64,000 nucleotides of DNA from assembly GCA_030715195.1 (NCBI GenBank), contig JAUYVI010000001.1, forward strand, positions 434,001-498,000, read 5' to 3'. Position 1 is the first letter of the stretch. Each line of letters begins with the position of its first letter. Below the pieces are notes generated by a model. It did not search any database. It saw nothing but the letters and a program-made list of their open reading frames with translations, and had not been told where the DNA came from. The translations under genes were made by a program, and so were the position numbers. This document shows, one piece after another, positions 53,869 through 63,368 of the stretch. Source of the DNA: Dongia sedimenti. Lineage in GTDB: Bacteria > Pseudomonadota > Alphaproteobacteria > Dongiales > Dongiaceae.

Positions 53869-55890
53869 TTACAGTCTCGCTTTGACGGCCTCGGCGACGG
53901 CGGCGGCGGTGATGTTGAAGTGCTTGTAGACATCCGGACCGGGAGCCGAGGCGCCGAAACCGGTCATGCCCACGAACCCGCCGCCTTTCGGCCCGATCGG
54001 CCCCAGATAGCGTTCCCAGCCGAACGAGACCATGGCCTCCACGGCGACGCGGACGCCGGTGCCCAGCACCTCCTGGCGGTAAGCCTCCGATTGCTGGTCG
54101 AACAGCGCCCAGCAGGGCAGGGAAACCACGGCCGCGCCGATCCCTTCCTTGGCGAGCAAGGCCTGGGCGTCGATCGCGATCGAAACCTCGGAGCCGGTGG
54201 CCAGGATCGTGGCCTGCCGCGCGCCTTCCGCCGGGCGGATGATGTAGCCGCCGCGGGCGCAATGGTTGGCGACCGCCGCGTCGGCGCGGAGATGCGGCAC
54301 CGCCTGGCGGGTCAGCGCCAGGATCGAGGGCTGGTTCTTCGCCGCCAGCGCCAGGGCCCAGCATTCCGCCGTCTCCATGCTGTCGCAGGGGCGGAACACC
54401 AGCATGTTCGGGATGGCGCGCAGGGCGGCCAGATGCTCGACCGGCTGATGGGTCGGCCCGTCCTCGCCCTGGCCGATCGAGTCATGGGTCATGACATAGA
54501 TCACGCGCTGGTTCATCAGCGCCGAGAGCCGGATCGACGGCCGCGCATAATCGGTGAAGCAGAGGAAGGTGCCGCCGAACGGCACGAACCCGCCATGCAG
54601 CGCGATGCCGTTCATCGCCGCCGCCATGCCGTGCTCGCGCACGCCGTAGTAGATATAACCGCCGGCATAGTCGCCGGCCTTCACCGGAACCGCGGCCTTG
54701 CCCTTGGTGAGGTTGGAGCCGGTCAGGTCGGCGGAGCCGCCGACCAGTTCCGGCATGACCGCGGACAGGCCTTCGATCACCTTCTGCGAGGACTGGCGCG
54801 TGGCGAGCTTCGGCGCCTCCTTGGCAAAGGCGTTCTTGATGTCATTCACGGCGGCGGCGAAACCTTCCGGCAGCTCGCCCTTCTGGGTGCGGTCGAACTC
54901 GGCCATCTGCGCCGCGCCGGCATGGCGCTTGGTCCACTCGGCGAAGGCGCCCTGGCCGCGCTTCCCGACGTCGCGCCAGGCATTGAGGATGTCGAGCGGG
55001 ATCTCGAACGGCGGGTACTTCCAGCCGAGCTTCTCGCGGGCGCCGGCGATCTCCTCCTTGCCGAGCGGCGAGCCGTGGGCCGAGGCGGTGTTGGCCTTCT
55101 TCGGCGCGCCGTAGCCGATCGTGGTGCGGCAGGCGATCATGCTCGGCTTGTCGGATTTCTTCGCGGCGGCGATCGCCGCGGCCACCGCTTTCGGGTCATG
55201 GCCGTCGACCCGGGTCGCGTTCCAGCCATGGGCGATGAAGCGCGCCACCTGGTCGTCGGAGACGGTGAGCTCGGTCGGGCCGTCGATCGAGATGTGGTTG
55301 TCGTCGAACAGGACGATCAGCTTGTTGAGCTTCAAGTGCCCGGCCAGCGAGATCGCCTCGTGGCTGATGCCTTCCATCAGGCAGCCGTCGCCGGCGATGC
55401 AATAGGTATAGTGATCGACCAGCGCGTCGCCGTAGCGCGCGTTCAGCATGCGCTCGGCCAGGGCCATGCCGACCGCATTGCCGAGACCTTGGCCCAGCGG
55501 ACCGGTCGTGGTCTCGACGCCCTGGGTATGCCCGTATTCGGGATGGCCCGGCGTCTTGCTGTCGATCTGACGAAAGCGCTGGATCTCGTCGATGGTCATC
55601 TGTGGATAACCGGTGAGATAGAGCAGCGCGTAGAGCAGCATCGAGCCATGGCCGGCGGAGAGCACGAAGCGGTCGCGATCCGGCCATTCGGGATGACGTG
55701 AATCAAATTTCAGAAATTGCGAGAATAATACCGTGGCGACGTCGGCCATGCCCATCGGCATGCCGGGATGACCGCTATTGGCCTTTTCCACGGCATCCAT
55801 CGCCAGGGCGCGGATTGCGTTGGCCATGTCCTTGTGGTTAATCCCGAAAGCCGCACCGTCGTTTTCCGTGCGGGCCGTGGCGGTTTCCAT
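53869..55890 (-). CDS. tkt: Transketolase
   Basis: A 673-aa thiamine-diphosphate enzyme of the pentose phosphate and Calvin cycles. TPP/Mg site GDGCLMEGISHEA...LFDDN, the HGSMLLYALLYLTGY segment, GPLGQGLGNAVGMA, and the central HDSIGQGEDGPTHQPVEHL with catalytic His are present. ATG 55890 has AGGA seven bases upstream; the frame opens earlier but the family N-terminus (NHKDMANAIRALAMDAV) begins soon after. It heads the minus-strand block tkt-gap-unknown-aldolase. Confidence 0.96.
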   Translation of the reverse strand: METATARTENDGAAFGINHKDMANAIRALAMDAVEKANSGHPGMPMGMADVATVLFSQFLKFDSRHPEWPDRDRFVLSAGHGSMLLYALLYLTGYPQMTIDEIQRFRQIDSKTPGHPEYGHTQGVETTTGPLGQGLGNAVGMALAERMLNARYGDALVDHYTYCIAGDGCLMEGISHEAISLAGHLKLNKLIVLFDDNHISIDGPTELTVSDDQVARFIAHGWNATRVDGHDPKAVAAAIAAAKKSDKPSMIACRTTIGYGAPKKANTASAHGSPLGKEEIAGAREKLGWKYPPFEIPLDILNAWRDVGKRGQGAFAEWTKRHAGAAQMAEFDRTQKGELPEGFAAAVNDIKNAFAKEAPKLATRQSSQKVIEGLSAVMPELVGGSADLTGSNLTKGKAAVPVKAGDYAGGYIYYGVREHGMAAAMNGIALHGGFVPFGGTFLCFTDYARPSIRLSALMNQRVIYVMTHDSIGQGEDGPTHQPVEHLAALRAIPNMLVFRPCDSMETAECWALALAAKNQPSILALTRQAVPHLRADAAVANHCARGGYIIRPAEGARQATILATGSEVSIAIDAQALLAKEGIGAAVVSLPCWALFDQQSEAYRQEVLGTGVRVAVEAMVSFGWERYLGPIGPKGGGFVGMTGFGASAPGPDVYKHFNITAAAVAEAVKARL

Positions 55891-56106
55891 TGCATTATCC
55901 TGGATTTGCTTGCAGGCGGCGAACATGCCCGCTCGACCCGGCAAAATCAACCCGGTGGTTCTCCCTGCGCATAACGTGAGACAGCGCACACGCCGCAACC
56001 GGATGCCGTGTTGACGCGTTCATGGATCACCGGTTTAATCTCTGAAATCAATGTAGAAGAACGCGGTCCTCAAGACGGACCTCAGACAGAGGCAACGATC
56101 CCTTCG

Positions 56107-56337
56107 ATGTCCCGCTTGGAAACGGCGATGAACCGCCTGGATGCCGCCATGGCCCGGCTCGATGCCGCCGTGAACCGCAGCGCCGAGCGCGGCGATCGCG
56201 GACGCGACTCCATGGAGCGGGAATTGGCCGCGCTGCGCCGCACGCATGCCCTGCTGCAGGAGGAAGCGCGTCACGTTTCCGATCGGCTCGACCATGCCGT
56301 CGGTCGCCTGCAGAGCGTGGTGGCGGGAAGCCACTGA
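56107..56337 (+). CDS. Small coiled-coil protein, DUF4164-like
   Basis: A 76-residue, almost wholly helical protein with heptad pattern (AMNRLDAAMARLDAAVNR, then LRRTHALLQEEARHVSDRLDHAVGRLQ). It resembles DUF4164 proteins that precede zapA in alphaproteobacteria. Function unknown; location suggests a cell division or envelope link. ATG 56107 is chosen at the start of the heptads. It is divergent from tkt and 32 bp before zapA. Confidence 0.75.
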   Translation: MSRLETAMNRLDAAMARLDAAVNRSAERGDRGRDSMERELAALRRTHALLQEEARHVSDRLDHAVGRLQSVVAGSH

Positions 56338-56369
56338 GATCATGCCTTCGAATTTCGGGGGATACTGAA

Positions 56370-56699
56370 ATGCCGACGGTGACCATCGGCCTCAATGGCC
56401 GAAACTACGACATCGCGGTGGGCGAGGGCGAAGAGCCGCGTGCGCTGGAACTCGCCGGCGAGATCCGCCGCCGCATGGAAAGCCTGACCCGCACCGCCGG
56501 GACGATGAGCGAGGGCATGGTCTTTGTGATGACCGCTTTGCTGCTCGCCGACGAACTCGACCAGAAGAAGCGCGAAGCCGCCAAGCTCCGCGACGAGGGC
56601 CGCGAGGCTTCGCTGAAGCGGGAAGTGGCGCTCGCCGATACGATCGAGGCGCTGGCCGCCCGGGTGGAAACCCTTGCCGCGCGCGTGGAAGCAGCCTAA
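56370..56699 (+). CDS. zapA: Cell division protein ZapA
   Basis: A 109-aa protein that stabilises FtsZ protofilaments. The N-terminal beta domain TVTIGLNGRNYDIAVGEGEE is followed by LAGEIRRRMESL and the coiled-coil C-terminus. Order zapA-6S RNA-ygfA is widely conserved in Proteobacteria. The stop is directly followed by the 6S RNA locus. Confidence 0.92.
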   Translation: MPTVTIGLNGRNYDIAVGEGEEPRALELAGEIRRRMESLTRTAGTMSEGMVFVMTALLLADELDQKKREAAKLRDEGREASLKREVALADTIEALAARVETLAARVEAA

Positions 56700-56702
56700 G
56701 TA

Positions 56703-56875
56703 GTCTGTGGGCGGTCGCTCTTAGGTGCGACAGGCCGAATAATCCCTGAGGCCAATTCTAACCTCTCGGGAGCTGTCCCTACCGAGACCGTGGTTTCGGC
56801 ACATGGCGCCCACCTGCGTAAGCAGGCCACAGAGGATTCACCGAGCCATCGGCCCATGGGGCGCCGCCCACTCGT
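56703..56875 (+). ncRNA. ssrS: 6S RNA
   Basis: This 200-bp non-coding gap lies between zapA and the 5-formyl-THF cyclo-ligase gene, the conserved place of 6S RNA. A closing stem pairs GTGGGCGG (56707-56714) with 56864-56871. Inside are the hallmarks of the open-promoter mimic: CTCGGGAGCTGTCCCTACCG opposite CGCCCACCTGCGTAAGCAGG, flanking an unpaired centre. 6S RNA binds sigma-70 RNA polymerase in stationary phase. The ends are estimates. Confidence 0.85.
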
Positions 56876-56901
56876 TCCGTCCGGAGTGTTCCAGGTTAAG
56901 G

Positions 56902-57504
56902 ATGGAAGCCCCCGAAACCGCTGAATGGAAGCAGCGCGAACGCCGGACCGCGGCGGAACGTCGCGCGCAGGCCTTTGCCGCGCTGCCGAACGCCGGGCAA
57001 GACCTCGCCGCGCGGTTCCATGAGTCCGTACGCCTGCCGCGCGGCGCCGTGGTTTCCGGCTATTGGCCGCTCGACGGCGAGCTGGACATCCGGCCGCTGC
57101 TGCACCAGATCCACGAACAGGGCCATCCGATCGGCTTGCCGGTCGTGAAGGGCAAGGGCCAGCCGCTGCTGTTCCGGCGCTGGTCGCCCGGGATGGTGCT
57201 GGTCCAGGGCAGCTTCAGGGTGCTGACGCCGCCGGAAGGCGCGCCGGAAATCGTGCCCGACGTGCTGCTCGTCCCGCTGCTGGCCTTCGACCGGGAGGGA
57301 TTCCGCCTGGGTTATGGCGGCGGGTTCTATGACCGGACCCTGGAAAAGCGCCGGCACGAGGCGCATTCTGGCCATCCGGTTCTGGCGATTGGAACGGCTT
57401 TCGCGGCGCAGGAAACCGAAAGCCTGCCGCGCGGACCGTTCGACCAGCGGCTGGATTGGATCGTGACCGAGGCCTGGGCCCGGAAGTGCACCCAAGGGAC
57501 CTAA
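56902..57504 (+). CDS. 5-formyltetrahydrofolate cyclo-ligase
   Basis: A 200-aa enzyme converting 5-formyl-THF to 5,10-methenyl-THF with ATP. The N-terminal basic helix EWKQRERRTAAERRAQA, the substrate-binding YWPLDGELDIRPLL and the ATP loop GYGGGFYDRTLEKRR are family hallmarks. ATG 56902 follows the 6S RNA; the frame starts earlier but overlaps the RNA. It belongs with metF in folate one-carbon metabolism and is 22 bp before the YmdB-like gene. Confidence 0.94.
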   Translation: MEAPETAEWKQRERRTAAERRAQAFAALPNAGQDLAARFHESVRLPRGAVVSGYWPLDGELDIRPLLHQIHEQGHPIGLPVVKGKGQPLLFRRWSPGMVLVQGSFRVLTPPEGAPEIVPDVLLVPLLAFDREGFRLGYGGGFYDRTLEKRRHEAHSGHPVLAIGTAFAAQETESLPRGPFDQRLDWIVTEAWARKCTQGT

Positions 57505-57526
57505 GTTTGAGAGAGTAAGAAGAGAG

Positions 57527-58357
57527 ATGCGAATTCTGTTTTGCGGCGATCTGGTGGGACGGTCCGGGCGCGACGTGGTGGTCGAGCGCCTGCCGGCCTT
57601 GCGCCGCGATCTCGACCTCGATCTCGTGGTTGCGAACGGCGAGAACGCCGCCGGCGGCTTCGGCATCACCCAGAAGATCTGCGACGAGCTCTACAAGGCC
57701 GGGGTCGATTGCATCACCACCGGCAACCATGTCTGGGACCAGAAGGAGACCATCGCCTTCATCGGCTCCGATCCCCGGCTGCTGCGCCCGATCAATTTCC
57801 CGGCGGGCACGCCGGGCAAGGGCAGCGGCGTCTACCAGACCCGCGGCGGCAAGAAGGTGCTGGTGGCCAATGTGATGGGCCGCCTGTTCATGGATCCGCT
57901 GGACGATCCCTTCCAGGCGGTCGACCAGCTGCTGAAGGCGCACCGGATGGGTGGCAATGTCGATGCGATCCTGATCGACTTCCACGGCGAGGCGACCAGC
58001 GAAAAGATGGCCATGGGCCATTTCCTCGACGGCAAGGTCAGCCTCGTGGTCGGCACCCACACCCATGTGCCGACCGCCGATCACATGATCCTCGGCAAGG
58101 GCACCGCCTACCAGACCGATGCCGGCATGTGCGGCGACTACGACTCCGTGATCGGCATGGAGAAGGCGATCCCGGTCGCCCGCTTCACCAAGAAGATGCC
58201 GACCGAACGGCTGTCCGCGGCCTCCGGGCCGGGGACGTTGTGCGGGATCTTCGTCGAGACCGATGACGCGACCGGCTTGGCGAAACGCGTCGAACCGGTG
58301 CGCGCCGGCGGCAAGCTCTCGCAGGTGCTGCCGAAGATCGAGGCGGTCAACGCTTAA
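57527..58357 (+). CDS. TIGR00282/YmdB-family metallophosphoesterase
   Basis: A 276-aa phosphodiesterase. The metal-binding set is complete: FCGDLVG, VVANGENAAGG, ITTGNHVWDQK, DFHGEATSEK and VVGTHTHVPTAD. B. subtilis YmdB and relatives hydrolyse 2',3'- or 3',5'-cyclic nucleotides and influence biofilm formation. It is in line with ygfA and possibly co-transcribed, and a palindromic intergenic element follows. Confidence 0.93.
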   Translation: MRILFCGDLVGRSGRDVVVERLPALRRDLDLDLVVANGENAAGGFGITQKICDELYKAGVDCITTGNHVWDQKETIAFIGSDPRLLRPINFPAGTPGKGSGVYQTRGGKKVLVANVMGRLFMDPLDDPFQAVDQLLKAHRMGGNVDAILIDFHGEATSEKMAMGHFLDGKVSLVVGTHTHVPTADHMILGKGTAYQTDAGMCGDYDSVIGMEKAIPVARFTKKMPTERLSAASGPGTLCGIFVETDDATGLAKRVEPVRAGGKLSQVLPKIEAVNA

Positions 58358-58382
58358 GCTCCGCCCGTCATTCATACTCGTT

Positions 58383-58491
58383 CGTCATCCCAAGCTTCAG
58401 GCTTGGGATCCACGAGTTTTTGTCCGCATATGCATATATTGAGTGGGTCGCGCCAAATTCGTGGATCCCAAGGCCAAGCCTTGGGATGACG
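58383..58491. repeat. Composite palindromic intergenic repeat
   Basis: Two 33-bp arms (58383-58415 and 58459-58491) are near-perfect inverted copies reading CGTCATCCCAAG...GATCCACGA. Each contains its own small palindrome (CAAGCTTCAGGCTTG and CCAAGGCCAAGCCTTGG). The 43-bp centre is AT-rich with ATATGCATAT. This form is like the dispersed intergenic palindromes of alphaproteobacteria. It may also end transcription of the convergent genes on both sides. Confidence 0.8.
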
Positions 58492-58527
58492 ATCGAGTTT
58501 GGGAAGGCGTGGGAGCGTGTACGCGGC

Positions 58528-58839
58528 CTACGCCGCGTGGCGGCCGCCGGCGATGGCGAGGAAGCGGTCGATCTCGCTCTGCATGACGGTGGCGCGCTCC
58601 AGGATCTGATGCGCGACCTTGTGCGCATCCTTCGGCGCGCTGTCGGAACCCGAGGCGGCGACGGCCATGGCGGCGTTGATGCCGTCGATCCCGGTCTGGC
58701 GAACCACGCCCGAGACCATGTCGGCCATGCGCTGGATCTCGGCGCGGAGCTGCGCCGTTTCGGCGGCTTCGGGCAGAATGATCGGGTTCGGTTGGGCCAT
58801 GATCGTCATCCCAGATTTGGGAGCGTTGAGCCGCTCCAT
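58528..58839 (-). CDS. Small hypothetical protein
   Basis: A protein of up to 103 aa with a conserved-looking core: ETAQLRAEIQRMADMVSGVVRQTGIDGINAAMAVAASG, then KVAHQILERATVMQSEIDRFLA. It is helical and without signal peptide. I do not recognise the family. The ATG at 58839 has GGAGGAG upstream but within a hairpin (GGAGGA/TCCTCC); ATG 58809 or 58800 are alternatives. Codon pattern supports coding, and it converges on the YmdB-like gene across the palindromic repeat. Confidence 0.6.
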   Translation of the reverse strand: MERLNAPKSGMTIMAQPNPIILPEAAETAQLRAEIQRMADMVSGVVRQTGIDGINAAMAVAASGSDSAPKDAHKVAHQILERATVMQSEIDRFLAIAGGRHAA

Positions 58840-59078
58840 GGGGAGGATACTCCTCCACCAACCGTAAAGGATCGGTAAATCCGAGCCGGCCGGCGGGTGC
58901 AAAACCCGCGAAATGCAACGATTTCGAGGCTGGTCGACGCGGGGACATATGTTAGAAGGCGTCAAAATGCTGCCATATTTGCGGCCCAGCCTCCGCCACC
59001 GCGCGGAGCGGCAAAATCCCCAAGATGTGGTAGGATTTTTATGAGACAGGTCAACTTCTAGGGCACCGAGGCCGACCG

Positions 59079-59843
59079 ATGGCGGGTCATTCACAGTTCA
59101 AGAACATCATGTACCGGAAGGGCGCGCAGGATGCGAAGCGCGCCAAGGTCTTTACCAAGATCATCCGGGAGTTAACGGTTTCGGCCAAATCCGGCCAGGC
59201 CGACCCGGCCGCCAACCCGCGGCTGCGGGCCGCCATGATCGCGGCGCGCCAGGCGAACATGCCGCGCGACACCATGGAGCGCGCGATCAAGCGCGGCGCC
59301 GGCGGCGAGGACAGCAACTCCTATGACGAGGTCCGCTACGAGGGCTATGGCCCCGGCGGCATCGCCGTCATCGTCGAGGCGCTGACCGACAACCGTAACC
59401 GCACCGCCTCCGAAATCCGCACGCTGTTCGCGAAAGCGGGCGGCAATCTCGGCGAGACCAATTCCGTCAGCTTCATGTTCGAGCGCAAGGGCGTGATCGT
59501 CTATCCGGCGAAGGCCGCCAAGGGGACGCCCATCGGCGCGGACGCGATGTTCGAGGCCGGGCTCGAAGCCGGCGCCGACAATGTCGAGAGCGATGCGATG
59601 AGCCATGAGATCACCTGCGCGGTCGATGACTTCTCCACCGTGCGCGATGCGCTCGAGGCGAAGTTCGGCGAGGCCCAGGAAGCGAAGCTGCAATGGCGGC
59701 CGCTGAACACGAACATGGTGGACGACGCCACGGCGGAATCGCTCATGAAGCTGATCGACGCGCTGGAAGACAATGACGACGTCCAGAACGTCTACGCCAA
59801 TTACGAAGTCTCCGAAGAGACGCTGCAGCGGCTCTCGGCGTAA
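59079..59843 (+). CDS. YebC/PmpR family protein (TACO1-like)
   Basis: A 254-aa protein of the YebC family. The N-terminus [31 protein letters not shown] is diagnostic. Members were described as DNA-binding regulators and more recently as translation factors that relieve stalling at polyproline, alongside EF-P. The order yebC-ruvC-ruvA-ruvB is widely conserved. The start is the ATG before AGHSQ. Confidence 0.95.
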   Translation: MAGHSQFKNIMYRKGAQDAKRAKVFTKIIRELTVSAKSGQADPAANPRLRAAMIAARQANMPRDTMERAIKRGAGGEDSNSYDEVRYEGYGPGGIAVIVEALTDNRNRTASEIRTLFAKAGGNLGETNSVSFMFERKGVIVYPAKAAKGTPIGADAMFEAGLEAGADNVESDAMSHEITCAVDDFSTVRDALEAKFGEAQEAKLQWRPLNTNMVDDATAESLMKLIDALEDNDDVQNVYANYEVSEETLQRLSA

Positions 59844-59881
59844 CCGGATCCAGTGTACCCCGAAAGGACAGCCTGAGCGGG

Positions 59882-60394
59882 ATGCGCATCATCGGCCTCG
59901 ATCCCGGCCTGCAGCATACCGGCTGGGGCATCATCGACCAGGACGGGTCGCGGCTCTCTTTCGTCGCGGCGGGCCGGATCTCGTCGGTCGCCAGCCGGCC
60001 GCTGGCCGAGCGGCTGGTGGAGATCCATGCCGGCCTCAATGTCGTCCTCGACGAGCATCAGCCGGACACGGCGGCGGTGGAGGAGACCTTCGTCAACAAG
60101 AACCCGACCTCGACCTTGAAGCTCGGCCTGGCGCGCGGCGTCGTGCTGCTGACGCCGGCTCTGCACAAGCTCGAGGTCTTCGAGTATCCGGCGAACCTGA
60201 TCAAGAAATCGGTGGTCGGCGCCGGCCATGCCGGCAAGGAGCAGGTGCAGATGATGGTGCGCGTGATCCTGCCGGCCTCCAACGCGGGATCGCCGGACGC
60301 GGCCGACGCGCTGGCCGTCGCGATCTGCCATGCCCATCACATGGGCACGCTCAACCGCTGGGGCGCCAAGGATTTCCGCGAGGCCGCGCGGTGA
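59882..60394 (+). CDS. ruvC: Holliday junction resolvase RuvC
   Basis: A 170-aa endonuclease that cuts Holliday junctions. Acidic catalytic residues are in IIGLDPGLQHTGWG, VEETFVNKNPTS and SPDAADALAVAICHAH. The stop overlaps the ruvA GTG (GTGA). Confidence 0.96.
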   Translation: MRIIGLDPGLQHTGWGIIDQDGSRLSFVAAGRISSVASRPLAERLVEIHAGLNVVLDEHQPDTAAVEETFVNKNPTSTLKLGLARGVVLLTPALHKLEVFEYPANLIKKSVVGAGHAGKEQVQMMVRVILPASNAGSPDAADALAVAICHAHHMGTLNRWGAKDFREAAR

Positions 60395-61008
60395 TCGGCA
60401 AGCTGACCGGCGTCATCGACTCCTTGAACGAGGACGGGCTGCTGCTCGACGTCAACGGCGTCGGCTATGTCGTGCACGCCAGTTCGAAGACGATCGCGCG
60501 CCTCGGCGCCGCGGGCGCGTCCGCCAGCATCCTGATCGAAACCCAGGTGCGCGAAGATGCGATCACCCTGTTCGGGTTTGCCGACCATGCCGAGCGCGAC
60601 TGGTTTCGCCTGCTGCGGAGCGTGCAAGGTGTCGGCGGCAAGGTGGCGCTCGCCATCCTGTCCACGCTGACGCCCAACGATCTCATCCATGCGGTCGCAT
60701 CCCAGGACAAAGCCTCGGTCGCGCGGGCCAATGGCGTCGGCCCCAAGCTGGCGCAGCGCATCGTCACCGAATTGAAGGACAAGGCGGCGGGCCTCGAGCT
60801 GGGCGCTGGCGCCAATGTCGTGGCGCTTCCGGCCGGCAAGGCGGGCGAGGGCGGCGACGTCGTCAACGATGCGGTTTCGGCCCTGGTCAATCTCGGCTAT
60901 CGGCGTTCGGAAGCCTATGGCGCGGTCTCCAAGGCGCTGGCTTCCAACGCGGCCCGGCCCGAGCTCAATGACCTGATCGTCCACGGCCTGCGGGAGCTCT
61001 CGCAGTGA
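60391..61008 (+). CDS. ruvA: Holliday junction branch migration protein RuvA
   Basis: A 205-aa protein that binds the junction as a tetramer and loads RuvB. Domain I ([25 protein letters not shown]), the helix-hairpin-helix domain ([14 protein letters not shown] and [19 protein letters not shown]) and the flexible RuvB-binding C-terminus (about 150-205, [16 protein letters not shown]) are all seen. It starts with GTG overlapping ruvC and ends overlapping ruvB in GTGA. Confidence 0.96.
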   Translation: MIGKLTGVIDSLNEDGLLLDVNGVGYVVHASSKTIARLGAAGASASILIETQVREDAITLFGFADHAERDWFRLLRSVQGVGGKVALAILSTLTPNDLIHAVASQDKASVARANGVGPKLAQRIVTELKDKAAGLELGAGANVVALPAGKAGEGGDVVNDAVSALVNLGYRRSEAYGAVSKALASNAARPELNDLIVHGLRELSQ

Positions 61009-62063
61009 CCGACAATCGTACGATTGCCGCCGAGCAGAAGCCCGAGGATGCGCCGGAGCTCTCGCTGCGCCCGCTGGCGCTGACGGAGTTCATCGGCCAG
61101 CAGAAGCTGCGCGAGAACCTGGCGGTCTTCATCCAGGCGGCGCGGAGCCGCGGCGAGGCCTTGGATCATGCGCTGTTCTATGGCCCGCCGGGTCTCGGCA
61201 AGACGACGCTGGCGCAGATCGTCGCGCGCGAGCTCGGCGTCGGTTTCCGCGCGACGTCGGGTCCGGTGATCGTGCGCGCCGGCGATCTCGCGGCCTTGCT
61301 GACCAACCTGCAGCCGCGCGACGTGCTGTTCATCGACGAGATCCACCGTCTGTCGCCGGCGGTCGAGGAGATCCTCTATCCGGCGATGGAGGACTTCCAG
61401 CTCGACCTGATCATCGGCGAAGGCCCCGCCGCGCGTTCGGTGCGGATCGACCTGCCGAAATTCACTTTGGTCGGTGCAACCACGCGGCTGGGCCTGATCA
61501 CCACGCCGCTGCGTGAACGGTTCGGCATCCCGCTGCGTCTCAACTTCTACAACGCGGCGGAGCTGGAAGAGATCGTGCGGCGCGGAGCGGGGCTCCTCAA
61601 CTTCGACCTGACCTCGGAAGGTGCGGGCGAGATCGCGCGCCGCTCGCGCGGCACGCCGCGCGTCGCCGGACGCCTGTTGCGCCGCGTCCGCGATTTTGCC
61701 GCGGTCGCCAAGACCGGCCGCGTCGATGCGAAGCTCGCCGACGAGGCGCTCAACCGCCTCGAGGTCGACAAGCTCGGCCTCGACGCGATGGACCGGCGCT
61801 ATCTGCGCGCGATCGCCGACGACTATGGCGGCGGCCCGGTGGGGGTCGAGACCCTGGCGGCGGCACTCTCCGAGCAGCGCGACACCATCGAGGACGCGAT
61901 CGAGCCCTTCCTGATCCAGCAGGGTCTCTTGCAGCGCTCGCCGCGCGGCCGCCTCCTCACCCTCAACGGCTACCGCCATCTCGGCATGACCCCGTCGAAG
62001 GCGACCGAAGCGCAGCTAGAACTGCTCGCGGCGTCGGTCGGCGACGAAAGCGAGGCCGGATGA
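61005..62063 (+). CDS. ruvB: Holliday junction branch migration ATPase RuvB
   Basis: A 352-aa AAA+ motor. Walker [13 protein letters not shown], Walker [10 protein letters not shown], sensor 1 [18 protein letters not shown] with the arginine finger, and the winged-helix C-terminus ([14 protein letters not shown]) are present. GTG start coupled to ruvA; the stop overlaps the ybgC ATG (ATGA). Confidence 0.97.
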   Translation: MTDNRTIAAEQKPEDAPELSLRPLALTEFIGQQKLRENLAVFIQAARSRGEALDHALFYGPPGLGKTTLAQIVARELGVGFRATSGPVIVRAGDLAALLTNLQPRDVLFIDEIHRLSPAVEEILYPAMEDFQLDLIIGEGPAARSVRIDLPKFTLVGATTRLGLITTPLRERFGIPLRLNFYNAAELEEIVRRGAGLLNFDLTSEGAGEIARRSRGTPRVAGRLLRRVRDFAAVAKTGRVDAKLADEALNRLEVDKLGLDAMDRRYLRAIADDYGGGPVGVETLAAALSEQRDTIEDAIEPFLIQQGLLQRSPRGRLLTLNGYRHLGMTPSKATEAQLELLAASVGDESEAG

Positions 62064-62521
62064 GATCGGCCTCGGTGTCGTCGCAGCCGCGGAGTCAGGA
62101 AACCCACATCCATCCGATCCGCGTCTATTTCGAGGATACGGATGCGGGTGGGATGGTGTACTACGCCAACTATCTCAAATTCGCCGAGCGCGCCCGGACC
62201 GAGATGCTGCGTTCCGCCGGCTTCAGCCATGCCGAGATGGTGGCGCGGGACGGCCTGATGCTGGTGGTCAGGCGCTGCACCGCCGAGTTTCACCGCTCGG
62301 CGCGGTTGGACGATGAACTCGCGGTCGAGACCCGGGTTGCTGGTCTGGCCGGGGCTTCAATTCTGCTTGATCAGGCGATTCGCCGCGGGAGCGATGTCCT
62401 GGTCGAGATCACCGTCACGATTGCCTGCGTGACCAAGGAAGGGCGAGCGACCCGCCTGCCGGAACGGCTGCGCCAAGCGGTCGGGCCATCGGTGGGTCGG
62501 GGGTCGATCGCCATAAACTGA
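62060..62521 (+). CDS. ybgC: YbgC-type acyl-CoA thioesterase
   Basis: A 153-aa hotdog-fold thioesterase linked to the tol-pal operon. The active-site segment [28 protein letters not shown] includes the catalytic Asp. E. coli YbgC hydrolyses short-chain acyl-CoA and associates with the Tol system and ACP. It overlaps ruvB and lies 40 bp before tolQ. Confidence 0.94.
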   Translation: MRSASVSSQPRSQETHIHPIRVYFEDTDAGGMVYYANYLKFAERARTEMLRSAGFSHAEMVARDGLMLVVRRCTAEFHRSARLDDELAVETRVAGLAGASILLDQAIRRGSDVLVEITVTIACVTKEGRATRLPERLRQAVGPSVGRGSIAIN

Positions 62522-62561
62522 CCACAATGTTGCGCAAGTTGAAGAAAGAGCGAGACCAGAG

Positions 62562-63368
62562 ATGAACGAAGACACACCACCTCCCGCCGTACCGGTGGCG
62601 CCGGTCGATGCCGGGGCCATCGATCCGTCCGCCGCCGCGGCTGCCATGCAGCAGGGCGCCGTCGGCCTGCCGAGCGCAGCACCCATGCACGACCTTTCGG
62701 TCTGGGCCCTGTTCCTGCAGGCCGACTGGATCGTCAAGGCCGTGATGATCATGCTCCTCATGGCCTCGATCTGGAGCTGGGCGATCATTTTCGACAAGGC
62801 GATCCGCCTGCGCGGCCTGCGTGCCAAGGCGCGGAAGTTCGAAGAAGCCTTCTGGTCCGGCGGCTCGCTGGAGGAGCTGTTCGACCGCATCGCCAACCGG
62901 CCGACCGATCCCATGGCCTCGATCTTCGTCGCGGCGATGCGCGAATGGCGCCGCTCGGCGGCCAAGGGCCTGCTCACCACCGACTCGCTCAAGGAAAGCC
63001 TGCAGGACCGCATCGAGCGGGTCATGAACATCACGCTCGGCCGCGAGATGGATCAGCTCGAACGCTACATGGGCTTTCTCGCCTCGGTCGGTTCGGCGGC
63101 GCCGTTCGTCGGGTTGTTCGGCACGGTCTGGGGCATCATGAACAGCTTCGCCGCGATCGCCGGCTCGCAGAACACCAGCCTCGCGGTGGTGGCGCCCGGC
63201 ATCGCCGAAGCCTTGTTCGCCACGGCCTTGGGTCTCGTCGCCGCCATTCCGGCGGTGCTCGCCTATAACAAGCTGTCCGGCGATATCGGCCGCTACGGCA
63301 ACCGGCTCGAAGCCTTCTCCGGCGAGTTCGGCGCCATCCTCTCGCGGCAGCTCGAGGAGAAGCACTGA
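62562..63368 (+). CDS. tolQ: TolQ, Tol-Pal system proton channel subunit
   Basis: A 268-aa inner-membrane protein. The TM1 region begins DLSVWALFLQADWIVKAVM, and the paired TM2/TM3 region has GLFGTVWGIMNSFAAIA and VAPGIAEALFATALGLVAAIPAVLAYN. With TolR it uses the proton gradient to energise TolA for outer-membrane constriction at division. An N-terminal Pro/Ala-rich extension (about 35 residues) is unusual. Its stop overlaps the tolR start (1-bp TGATG). Confidence 0.96.
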   Translation: MNEDTPPPAVPVAPVDAGAIDPSAAAAAMQQGAVGLPSAAPMHDLSVWALFLQADWIVKAVMIMLLMASIWSWAIIFDKAIRLRGLRAKARKFEEAFWSGGSLEELFDRIANRPTDPMASIFVAAMREWRRSAAKGLLTTDSLKESLQDRIERVMNITLGREMDQLERYMGFLASVGSAAPFVGLFGTVWGIMNSFAAIAGSQNTSLAVVAPGIAEALFATALGLVAAIPAVLAYNKLSGDIGRYGNRLEAFSGEFGAILSRQLEEKH

